Shown piece by piece: positions 1 through 5,405 of a DNA stretch of 5,580 bases. The notes beneath the pieces are model-generated. The model did not search any database and was not told where the DNA came from. It saw only the letters and a program-made list of their open reading frames with translations. Origin of the DNA: Clostridia bacterium. Its GTDB lineage: Bacteria; Bacillota_A; Clostridia; Oscillospirales; Acutalibacteraceae. Position 1 is the stretch's first letter, and every line of letters starts with the position of its first letter. Position numbers and translations under genes: made by a program. The stretch covers positions 1 to 5,580 of the forward strand of contig JAFPAK010000134.1 in assembly GCA_017390825.1 (NCBI GenBank), written 5' to 3'.

Positions 1-317
1 CCCTGCGGCTGCATATTGGTTATATACATCTGATAGGCACCATCGCGCTCATAAAGCGAGACTTTGCCCTTACAAATGATCTTCATTCCGTTTTCAGGCT
101 TAAACTTAAGAGCAGAAGCATACTGTCTAAACATTACCGCCTTAATAACTCCCGTATCATCTTTTAGTGACATATACAGATGTCCGGATTTATAGTGATC
201 GGTAAAATTAGATATTTCGCCGATTATGTAAACCTCATTAAGATAACTACTGCTTTCAAGCAGAGATTTAACATATATATTAAGTTGTGATACCGTTAAA
301 ACACGCTTGTCAGCCAA
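1..317 (-). CDS. xseA: Exodeoxyribonuclease VII large subunit, N-terminal part (cut by window edge)
   Basis: Only the first 105 codons are present; the gene runs off the left edge. XseA is the large subunit of exonuclease VII, which with XseB degrades single-stranded DNA to oligonucleotides in the cytoplasm. The visible part is the N-terminal OB-fold DNA-binding domain: an opening block [15 protein letters not shown] (residues 7-21), then GEISNF (33-38), the family signature [10 protein letters not shown] (44-53), VIKAVMF (57-63) and the [16 protein letters not shown] strand pair (84-99). The start is a TTG, chosen because an AGGGAG Shine-Dalgarno sequence lies 8 bases upstream and because it begins the protein where the family usually starts. 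The TTG comes 2 bases after the stop of the TsaD-like gene, and its Shine-Dalgarno lies inside that gene's last codons, so translation is probably coupled. The catalytic domain is outside the window. Identity is firm. Confidence 0.95.
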   Translation of the reverse strand, partial: MADKRVLTVSQLNIYVKSLLESSSYLNEVYIIGEISNFTDHYKSGHLYMSLKDDTGVIKAVMFRQYASALKFKPENGMKIICKGKVSLYERDGAYQMYITNMQPQ

Positions 318-319
318 TA

Positions 320-1267
320 CTAAAACTCCCTTTTTGAATATAAGAGGTATGAAAGTACCGCTACTCCTGCGGCATTGTCTGAAGAAAATTCCGGCTTTGC
401 AAAAATTGCACCTTTTTCAGAAAGTCTTGAGCGGATTATAGAGTTACTCATGACTCCGCCTGCAAATACCATAGGCAAATCAGAGAATTCATCTTTGATG
501 CACTTGATCATTGCATAAAGAGTTTCGTAAATATGCTCAATAGCATATCTTGCAACATCTTCCTTACAATAACCGTTATCAATCATCCTTTTACAGATAT
601 TCTCAACACCTGAAAGGCAACAATTACAGCCTTTTAAACAGACATTTGGTTTCTTTCTAAGCTTGCCATTAACTGCAAGCTTGTCCAACATTGCACCAGC
701 AGGGAACGATAAACCGAGCAAAACACCTACACGATCAATAACCTGTCCTGCTTTTAGATCTAATGTTCTTGCAATTTGTGTAATTTTAAATATCTTCTCA
801 TCATCAGGTTCTACCAGCAATGCCTCAGTTGTTCCTCCTGAAAGATGAAATGCAATAAACCTTTTATTGAACAGATCAAATCTATCAGCTGAGTATAACG
901 CAGCTGCCACATGTCCTGCCTGATGGCTGGTTTTATATAAAGGGATGCAATGCGATGCAGCAATAGCAGTTGCACAAGAAATTCCTGCAAGAAACACCGG
1001 CATATATGAACCATCAACATCTCTTGGCGTTGACGATACTGCCCCCGCCGTTAAAACATCGTTTTTATTAAAGCATGAAAAGGCGGCTTCCGTAACAGAC
1101 GGAAGCTGCCTTACGTGCTCAAATAACGCCTTACTTTGCATCAAACCGACCTCGCCGTCATCAACAGGCAATAATTTTTTTGAATTAGAAACAATTCCTT
1201 TATCACTATCAAAAATTGCAACAGAGGTCGTATAGTTACTTGTATCAACGCCAAAAAACAAACTCAT
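320..1267 (-). CDS. Divergent TsaD/Kae1-family (peptidase M22-like, ASKHA fold) protein, function unknown
   Basis: The 315-residue protein belongs to the Kae1/TsaD/Gcp family, once named O-sialoglycoprotein endopeptidase. True TsaD makes the t6A modification of ANN-decoding tRNAs. Family features are visible: the phosphate-binding start [12 protein letters not shown] (4-15), the metal-binding HQAGH motif (H115, H119), the nucleotide-binding HLSGGTTE (141-148), [21 protein letters not shown] (171-191, in place of the TsaD AGEAFDKVAKLLGL block), [11 protein letters not shown] (269-279), and SSDNAAG (295-301) with the third metal-ligand Asp297. It is shorter than typical TsaD (about 335-345 residues), and many positions differ. 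The TsaD FSFSGLKT block is replaced by a Cys-rich [16 protein letters not shown] (210-225). It is therefore more likely a paralogue common in Clostridia than the tRNA enzyme itself. It starts 11 bases after nusB without a clear Shine-Dalgarno and is probably translationally coupled. Family assignment is firm; function is open. Confidence 0.85.
   Translation of the reverse strand: MSLFFGVDTSNYTTSVAIFDSDKGIVSNSKKLLPVDDGEVGLMQSKALFEHVRQLPSVTEAAFSCFNKNDVLTAGAVSSTPRDVDGSYMPVFLAGISCATAIAASHCIPLYKTSHQAGHVAAALYSADRFDLFNKRFIAFHLSGGTTEALLVEPDDEKIFKITQIARTLDLKAGQVIDRVGVLLGLSFPAGAMLDKLAVNGKLRKKPNVCLKGCNCCLSGVENICKRMIDNGYCKEDVARYAIEHIYETLYAMIKCIKDEFSDLPMVFAGGVMSNSIIRSRLSEKGAIFAKPEFSSDNAAGVAVLSYLLYSKREF
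326..331 (-). promoter_or_regulatory. Shine-Dalgarno site deciding the TTG start of xseA
   Basis: The minus strand reads AGGGAG, followed by 8 bases and then TTG. It overlaps the final Arg-Glu codons of the upstream TsaD-like gene. It supports TTG at 317 as the xseA start in the absence of any nearby in-frame ATG. Confidence 0.75.
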
Positions 1268-1278
1268 AACAGTCTACA

Positions 1279-1668
1279 CTATGCTCTTGAAATAGCACCC
1301 AAAACGCCATTCACATACGAATGATCGTCGTCAGCGCCATAAATTTTTGCAAGTTCAACTGCCTCATTAATGGATACGCTGACTGGAATATCTTCCTCAA
1401 ATATCATTTCATAAACAGCAATACGCATTATACACAACGGAATTTTCGGAATTCTTGCTAGCTTCCAACCAATACTGTGAGCTCCGATTTTTTCGTCAAT
1501 AACATCTAGATTATTGAATATGCCTTCAAAAGCTCTCTGTATGTAATCAGTAAGTTTCTGTTGGCGTGCTTCTTTAGCGAGCAAAATTATATCTTCGATT
1601 GTATCATCGTGAAAGGTTTTTTCATATACAAGTGCTAATAGCTGCTGTCTTTGTTCGCTGCGGGTCAT
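1279..1668 (-). CDS. nusB: Transcription antitermination factor NusB
   Basis: The 129-residue product has the length expected for NusB, an all-helical RNA-binding protein. With NusE (ribosomal protein S10) it binds boxA in the nascent transcript and supports antitermination on rRNA operons. Matching blocks are the N-terminal MTRSEQRQQLLALVYE (1-16), the GWKLARIPKIPLCIMRIAVYEM stretch (67-88; the usual W..Ri......iLRlA.yEl), DIPVSVSINEAVELAKIYG (93-111) and the C-terminal YVNGVLGAI (118-126). The ATG shares one base with the asp23 stop (TAATG), and an AGGGAG Shine-Dalgarno lies 7 bases upstream inside the end of asp23, so the start is well supported and coupling is likely. Asp23 next to NusB is a very common gene pair in Bacillota. 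Confidence 0.96.
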   Translation of the reverse strand: MTRSEQRQQLLALVYEKTFHDDTIEDIILLAKEARQQKLTDYIQRAFEGIFNNLDVIDEKIGAHSIGWKLARIPKIPLCIMRIAVYEMIFEEDIPVSVSINEAVELAKIYGADDDHSYVNGVLGAISRA

Positions 1669-2030
1669 TATTTAGCTCCCTTATCCTTATCAAGTTCAAT
1701 TGCACAAATATTTACATTAACCTTTGAAACGACGCTGCCTGTCATATTCTGAACAGAATCCTTTACAGCTTCCTGTATCTTCGGCGCAACTTCAGCAACT
1801 CTGATACCTTCCTTAAGCTTAACATATATATCGATAATAAACTGACCATCACGAGTAGTAACATTAACAGAATTAAGCACCTTCTGTGATTTTACGATCG
1901 TTTTTATATCCTGGGTTTTGGAAACGATGCCTGCTACTCCTGTAACATCTAAAGCTGCAGTTGCAGCAATTTTTGCAACGACTTCTTCAGAAATCACTAC
2001 ATTGCCGGTTCCTTTAGATTTAATTTCCAT
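1668..2030 (-). CDS. Asp23/Gls24 (DUF322, YqhY-type) family protein
   Basis: The 120-residue product belongs to the Asp23/Gls24 envelope-stress family. It corresponds by position to YqhY of Bacillus subtilis, which is encoded just before nusB and has been linked to control of lipid synthesis. The core is seen in GNVVISEEVVAKIAATAALDVTGVAGI (9-35), the beta-strand region VNVTTRDGQFIIDIYVKLKEG (55-75), the helix VAPKIQEAVKDSVQNMTG (81-98) and the closing strand VSKVNVNICAIEL (101-113). There is no membrane segment. I chose the ATG at 2030 because the family begins here; a further 20 codons are open upstream, but they are low-complexity and overlap the predicted promoter. An AAAGGA Shine-Dalgarno lies 12 bases before the ATG, slightly further than usual. 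This is the first gene behind the predicted vegetative promoter. The exact role in this organism is not known. Confidence 0.92.
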   Translation of the reverse strand: MEIKSKGTGNVVISEEVVAKIAATAALDVTGVAGIVSKTQDIKTIVKSQKVLNSVNVTTRDGQFIIDIYVKLKEGIRVAEVAPKIQEAVKDSVQNMTGSVVSKVNVNICAIELDKDKGAK

Positions 2031-2069
2031 AGCTATATAAATTCCTTTCGAATAGATATTAGTAATTAT

Positions 2070-2098
2070 ATTATAACAAAAAGTTTTCAATATAACAA
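2070..2098 (-). promoter_or_regulatory. Predicted sigma-A-type promoter for asp23-nusB-tsaD-like-xseA
   Basis: Reading the minus strand, TTGTTA (2098-2093) is followed by exactly 17 bases and a perfect TATAAT (2075-2070). A second TATAAT overlaps it by one base (TATAATATAAT, 2075-2065). The -35 matches TTGACA at four of six positions and begins at the base after the spoIIIAH stop codon. The expected transcription start is near 2063, giving a leader of about 33 bases before the asp23 ATG. It would uncouple growth genes from the mother-cell spoIIIA operon upstream. The AT-rich gap makes chance matches more likely, but the spacing and position fit the biology. Confidence 0.68.
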
Positions 2099-2659
2099 CT
2101 ATTTTATTTGAATTATTTTAATATTTTCAAGATTCGTTGCTGCTACAGAAGTAACTGCATCTTGAATTTGGACCGTTTCTGACGGCAAAAGACCGTCTTC
2201 ATCGGATTTAACTACAACATTTACCGATTCATCAGAAATAATTACAACACATTTTTCAAAGCCTTTAGCAATAATGACAGTTTCGATCGCTTGCTCGTTT
2301 TCAGCAGCTCTTGTAATTGAAGTCAACCTTTCGGCGGCGAGCGTTTTTGCGTCATCAGTAGATTTCACATTGTTAATTATTTCGTTCAAGGATGCAATCG
2401 AATCCTCTCTTGTTTTGTCACGCTGTTGTCTTGAAAGCGTGAAATAATCCGATGCAGTGGTTGCATTGACATACTGTGCATCACCAAGATACTTTGTTTC
2501 TACCTCTGCACTTGTTTCATCGCCGCTTAATGCGCCGCTGATAATAAAGCCTCCATCAGAGTATTTCCAATTTAAAAACACAGCCGCTGACAAAGCCAGT
2601 ATCAACACTGCAAACATAACCGTCCTTTTAGAAAACATTTTAGTATTTTTCATTGACAT
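2099..2659 (-). CDS. spoIIIAH: Stage III sporulation protein AH
   Basis: SpoIIIAH is a mother-cell membrane protein that projects into the space between mother cell and forespore. In Bacillus it binds forespore SpoIIQ and forms part of the channel ring. The 186-residue product has a short basic N-terminus, one membrane segment (about 13-30, TVMFAVLILALSAAVFLN) and a charged helical stretch LSRQQRDKTREDSIASLNEII (75-95), typical of the family. A ring-building-motif (YscJ/FliF-like) domain follows (about 80-186), ending in the strand pair CVVIISDESVNVVVKSD and IKIIQIK. It is shorter than the Bacillus protein (about 218 residues). I chose the ATG at 2659 because AAAGGG lies 6 bases before it; a TTG five codons upstream would overlap that Shine-Dalgarno. 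It follows spoIIIAG by 36 bases. Last gene of spoIIIA; no terminator is seen after it. Confidence 0.93.
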   Translation of the reverse strand: MSMKNTKMFSKRTVMFAVLILALSAAVFLNWKYSDGGFIISGALSGDETSAEVETKYLGDAQYVNATTASDYFTLSRQQRDKTREDSIASLNEIINNVKSTDDAKTLAAERLTSITRAAENEQAIETVIIAKGFEKCVVIISDESVNVVVKSDEDGLLPSETVQIQDAVTSVAATNLENIKIIQIK

Positions 2660-2695
2660 ATTCAACCCTTTCAATGTTATGTAATTGTAAATAAT

Positions 2696-3226
2696 TTATT
2701 TTATCCCTACCACACATACCATATCCTCTGAGATATTCAGAGCCGTTGTCACGACTGAGGTAATTTTTGTACTTACATATTCGTTGTCACCTCCACTGCA
2801 TGATACGACCACTCCTTTGATCTTCGGCATTATCTCGGTAACAACCAACGCCTGCTCTTTACCGTCCTGATCAGTAATTATAACGTAGCTTTCATCCTTA
2901 CTTCCGTCGGTTTCCGAATTCTTTGTATCAGAGTTTTCCTTAACTGATTCATCAGATTTAACCTGGCTTGCATATATGTATTCAATTCCGGTTTCAAGTG
3001 TCACAATAACATTTGCACTTCCTCCATTAACGGTTATTATCGTTTCTTCAAGTTTATTCTCTAGCTGTTCAGCGTATGTGTCTGCATCTAATTGTACATC
3101 TTTTTCATCCTTATTAGGAAGCTTTATAATGGATGTAAGCATTATTAGTACTATTACTATAATTCCGAAAATCACTAGTATTTTGGGGGTGTTTTTTATT
3201 CTTTCTGAAATCTGTTTAATATCCAT
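2696..3226 (-). CDS. spoIIIAG: Stage III sporulation protein AG
   Basis: SpoIIIAG forms a large oligomeric ring in the intermembrane space of the engulfed forespore as part of the SpoIIIA channel. The 176-residue product has a cytosolic N-terminal helix (1-14) and one membrane segment (about 15-34, KILVIFGIIVIVLIMLTSII). A helix DADTYAEQLENKLEETI (47-63) follows, then the strand ANVIVTLETGIEYIYAS (71-87), matching the family's V.V.vtLesG.E.vya block. The C-terminal ring-building part contains PKIKGVVVSCSGGDNEYVSTKI (134-155). A polar Ser/Asp/Glu/Lys-rich stretch (88-113) sits inside the domain where Bacillus carries a larger insert forming a beta-triangle; the whole protein is shorter than the Bacillus one (about 229). 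The ATG directly abuts the spoIIIAF stop, with AGGAGA 7 bases upstream. Confidence 0.94.
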   Translation of the reverse strand: MDIKQISERIKNTPKILVIFGIIVIVLIMLTSIIKLPNKDEKDVQLDADTYAEQLENKLEETIITVNGGSANVIVTLETGIEYIYASQVKSDESVKENSDTKNSETDGSKDESYVIITDQDGKEQALVVTEIMPKIKGVVVSCSGGDNEYVSTKITSVVTTALNISEDMVCVVGIK

Positions 3227-3658
3227 TTATGTTTCTCCTATATTGACAGGTATATTTAGAGTCCGTTCTATATCTTCAATTGCAATTTCAAGTTCCGCTC
3301 TGTTTGCGGTAGTTTTTATAGTTATACTTTTAATTTCTATGCTTTCTTCGCACATATTATCCATTGTTACAATAATTTTTCCGTTAGTTATACCGTGCTC
3401 CTTTAGAATGCTCTCTGCTTGATTTTTAACAGTTATCGCACAATTTTCTAAAAGCAACTGATTGACAGAAACATCGCTTGTGTTAATTGGTTTATATTCA
3501 GGTATTTTAATTATTGAAATTTGCGATATTATCGTTATGATCAAAACTGCGCCGGTAATCAACTGCATCTGAGATTTAAAAGCCTTTGTTGGCAGCAGTA
3601 TTTCGATTAGACCAAGCAAAACTATGCTAAAGCTTATATTCAAAATTGCTGACTTGAT
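3227..3658 (-). CDS. spoIIIAF: Stage III sporulation protein AF, probably starting at a non-canonical AUC codon
   Basis: SpoIIIAF is a two-span membrane protein with a ring-building domain, part of the SpoIIIA channel. Counting from the proposed start, membrane helices are at about 5-22 (ILNISFSIVLLGLIEILL) and 31-50 (MQLITGAVLIITIISQISII). The LLP that ends the first helix sits at residues 21-23, close to its position in Bacillus SpoIIIAF (about 24-26). The C-terminal soluble part (about 65-143) has the ring-building pattern: LLENCAITVKNQAESILKEHG, then GKIIVTMDN and IEIKSITIKT strands, and a closing AIEDIERTLNIPV. The start is uncertain. No in-frame ATG, GTG or TTG is placed properly: a TTG at 3742 lies deep inside spoIIIAE, and a TTG at 3643 is 22 bases from the Shine-Dalgarno and would cut into the first helix. 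AGGAGG ends 7 bases before an ATC at 3658, used here; an ATA at 3664 is the alternative. The identity is firm, the start is inferred. Confidence 0.88.
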   Translation of the reverse strand: MKSAILNISFSIVLLGLIEILLPTKAFKSQMQLITGAVLIITIISQISIIKIPEYKPINTSDVSVNQLLLENCAITVKNQAESILKEHGITNGKIIVTMDNMCEESIEIKSITIKTTANRAELEIAIEDIERTLNIPVNIGET

Positions 3659-3665
3659 AGATATT

Positions 3666-3673
3666 CCTCCTCC
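3666..3673 (-). promoter_or_regulatory. Strong Shine-Dalgarno site (GGAGGAGG) of spoIIIAF
   Basis: The minus strand reads GGAGGAGG, 5 bases after the spoIIIAE stop TAA. It is the strongest ribosome binding site in the window. It is followed by AATATCTATCAAG, which has no ATG, GTG or TTG. The 7-base spacing from AGGAGG points to ATC at 3658 as the start codon. Confidence 0.8.
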
Positions 3674-3678
3674 GTTTT

Positions 3679-4815
3679 TTAGTTTTGCACTAATACCAGT
3701 ATAGAAGCCGTTGAGAATATCAACATAACACCTGAACAGCAAAGAACCGCAAGTATTATTGATAAAGCAGAGTTGACCGAATTTAAAAGTCTTAATATAT
3801 CATTCTGAGAAAATAACGCACATACATTACCGCACATAGATAATGTGAATTTATATAATAATACTGATATCAAATTTGGTAAAAGTATAATTATTACAGC
3901 AATTATTGCATATATGCCAAACGAAGTCCTGATGATGCTTATACAGCTTCCGGTACTATTCATCAGATCAGACAGAGCACCGCCGACAATGGGTATTGAT
4001 GTACCAACAACATATTTTACAGTTTTGCTTGCAACAGTATCGCTTTGTGAGGCGATAAGATTTTGCACTGAAACTATAGCACAAAACAAGGTCATTGCGG
4101 CATTTATTATCCATATTGCACATTTCTTAATTTGTTCGCAAAATGCTGCAAGTCTTACTTGATTTGAAACAGAAATTGCGGTTGCAAGAGCGAGATAAGA
4201 TGAACAAAACGGGGGTATTATGTATCCGCAAAAATAGCTGATGATCTGTGATGATATAAACATAGCGCCTTGAAATGCAGATGCAGACTGTGTTTTCAAC
4301 GTTGCTATCAGCACAGCGGCAAAGACAGGCACAAACACCAGCATTAAATCAGAAATTGAGCACAGCTCATTGCAACAGACAAAAATCAGATTTGCAACCG
4401 GCAAAACTATCGCACTACATACGCATAAAGACGCAAGCAACCTGACGAGCGCTCCGCTTTCAGATGAAATACTTATGCTTTCGCATAGACTGCAAACAAT
4501 TATTGCACTGATAATTACAGCGATTCCCGAAATTGGTGCTGTAATATTAGAGAATAAATATGAGAATAAAGCGGACGCTCCTTCTTTTGAAAATAGCTTA
4601 TTAAATGAAGTAACGTCTGAAACATCTATGCCTATGTCCTCAAGAAATTCGGTGATGCTGTCGGGTACTTTTTCTTTATACTCAGCAAAACCTGAAGCAT
4701 CATATACAGAGTCATAATCACTAGAATTACTGTTAAATTCATACTCGTACTCCTGTGCAGTACAATCGAAGTTTAAAAATGCAATAAAAATTAAAATAAG
4801 TATAATCTTCTTCAT
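3679..4815 (-). CDS. spoIIIAE: Stage III sporulation protein AE (multi-spanning membrane channel component)
   Basis: SpoIIIAE is the largest membrane component of the SpoIIIA complex. The 378-residue product begins with a hydrophobic signal-like segment (MKKIILILIFIAFLNF, 1-16) with possible cleavage after about residue 20. An acidic, Tyr/Ser-rich extracytoplasmic stretch follows (21-60), then about seven membrane segments (roughly 93-113, 124-147, 155-173, 186-212, 231-252, 300-322, 346-373). Family hallmarks are LVFVPVFAAVLIATLKTQSAS (159-179) and the highly conserved KTVKYVVGTSIPIVGGALSD (264-283). It holds 18 cysteines, many in pairs within or next to membrane segments (CSLC, CVC, CCNELC, CGNVC, CC), a high number for a membrane protein. 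The ATG is one base after the spoIIIAD stop and has no clear Shine-Dalgarno, so reinitiation after spoIIIAD is likely. Length is close to that of Bacillus (about 400). Confidence 0.95.
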   Translation of the reverse strand: MKKIILILIFIAFLNFDCTAQEYEYEFNSNSSDYDSVYDASGFAEYKEKVPDSITEFLEDIGIDVSDVTSFNKLFSKEGASALFSYLFSNITAPISGIAVIISAIIVCSLCESISISSESGALVRLLASLCVCSAIVLPVANLIFVCCNELCSISDLMLVFVPVFAAVLIATLKTQSASAFQGAMFISSQIISYFCGYIIPPFCSSYLALATAISVSNQVRLAAFCEQIKKCAIWIINAAMTLFCAIVSVQNLIASQSDTVASKTVKYVVGTSIPIVGGALSDLMNSTGSCISIIRTSFGIYAIIAVIIILLPNLISVLLYKFTLSMCGNVCALFSQNDILRLLNSVNSALSIILAVLCCSGVMLIFSTASILVLVQN

Positions 4816-4816
4816 A

Positions 4817-5203
4817 TCATTCAGTCAGCTTTGTTATGATCTGTAATACTTGAGTTACCAAAGGAACGGACAAAACCGCAATTGTTATCTTACCTGCAAG
4901 ATCAATTTTTTGAGCAAGTGACAAAGCACTGCAATCAATACATATATCTTTGGTCATTTGGGTTAAATAACATATACCAAGCGCTTTGAACATTAATTTT
5001 ATATTTTCATTGTTGATCCCTGAATTTGCTGTTATCGAATTGATCTCATTAAAAACTGAAGTGAAATCCTTTAATATGTACACCAGCATTACAACTGCAC
5101 TGATTACAATCAGCACAGGTGAAACCTCAGTAGAAATCTTTTTAAGAACTACAATAAAAATACAACTTACAATACAGATGCCGCATAAAGCAATAATATT
5201 CAT
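4817..5203 (-). CDS. spoIIIAD: Stage III sporulation protein AD
   Basis: SpoIIIAD is a small membrane protein of the SpoIIIA complex, related to SpoIIIAC. The 128-residue product has membrane segments at about 3-20 (IIALCGICIVSCIFIVVL), 28-45 (SPVLIVISAVVMLVYILK) and 105-123 (KITIAVLSVPLVTQVLQII). The family signature FKALGICYLTQMTKDICIDC (72-91) is followed by ALSLAQKIDLAGK (93-105). Its length is close to that of the Bacillus protein (about 133). The ATG overlaps the spoIIIAC stop in an ATGA arrangement (4 bases), and there is only a weak Shine-Dalgarno, so translation is probably coupled to spoIIIAC. Confidence 0.95.
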   Translation of the reverse strand: MNIIALCGICIVSCIFIVVLKKISTEVSPVLIVISAVVMLVYILKDFTSVFNEINSITANSGINNENIKLMFKALGICYLTQMTKDICIDCSALSLAQKIDLAGKITIAVLSVPLVTQVLQIITKLTE

Positions 5204-5394
5204 AACCCAAAAACTTTTTTAACTGTTTCAAACAGAGTACTGATTTCTTCAACTAACATCATTAGCACCACAACGATACCAGCAAGCGTGACCATCAACG
5301 CCTGATCCTCTCGACCCGATCGTATCAGAACCTGATGCAACACAGCAACAATAATGCCGATAGCTGCAATTTTAAATATAAGATCAACTTCCAT
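5200..5394 (-). CDS. spoIIIAC: Stage III sporulation protein AC
   Basis: SpoIIIAC is a small two-span membrane protein of the SpoIIIA complex. The 64-residue product has helices at about 5-22 (LIFKIAAIGIIVAVLHQV) and 32-52, joined by a short polar loop RSGREDQALMVT (25-36). It ends in a polar tail ISTLFETVKKVFGL (51-64). Bacillus SpoIIIAC is 68 residues with the same layout. I chose the ATG at 5394 because AAAGG lies 7 bases upstream; a TTG at 5409 would start before that Shine-Dalgarno. It begins 11 bases after the spoIIIAB stop and overlaps spoIIIAD by 4 bases. Confidence 0.95.
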   Translation of the reverse strand: MEVDLIFKIAAIGIIVAVLHQVLIRSGREDQALMVTLAGIVVVLMMLVEEISTLFETVKKVFGL

Positions 5395-5405
5395 AGCATT
5401 ACCTT

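Noticed and set aside
945..1235. A 96-codon plus-strand open frame opposite the TsaD-like gene
   Set aside because: It is a shadow of the conserved minus-strand gene; no start signal or domain supports it.
2031..2098. Possible rho-independent terminator from the A-run and T-run near 2077-2088
   Set aside because: The GAAAACTTTTTG stretch has no GC-rich stem; the only pairing is A with T over four bases, too weak for a terminator. It reads better as promoter spacer.
2976..3422. A 148-codon plus-strand open frame antisense to spoIIIAG and spoIIIAF
   Set aside because: It is hydrophobic only because it is the complement of real membrane-protein genes, has no Shine-Dalgarno or family match, and spans two well-supported genes.
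3659..3742. spoIIIAF starting at TTG 3742, overlapping spoIIIAE by 64 bases
   Set aside because: The extra 28 residues overlap conserved spoIIIAE coding sequence, do not resemble SpoIIIAF N-termini, and ignore the strong Shine-Dalgarno after the spoIIIAE stop.
4370..4717. A 115-codon plus-strand open frame inside spoIIIAE
   Set aside because: It lies wholly antisense to spoIIIAE, whose family motifs are clear, and shows no recognisable protein features.
4754..4815. Lipoprotein signal in SpoIIIAE (Cys18)
   Set aside because: The residues before the cysteine are N-F-D, which do not fit the lipobox; an ordinary signal or anchor segment is more likely.
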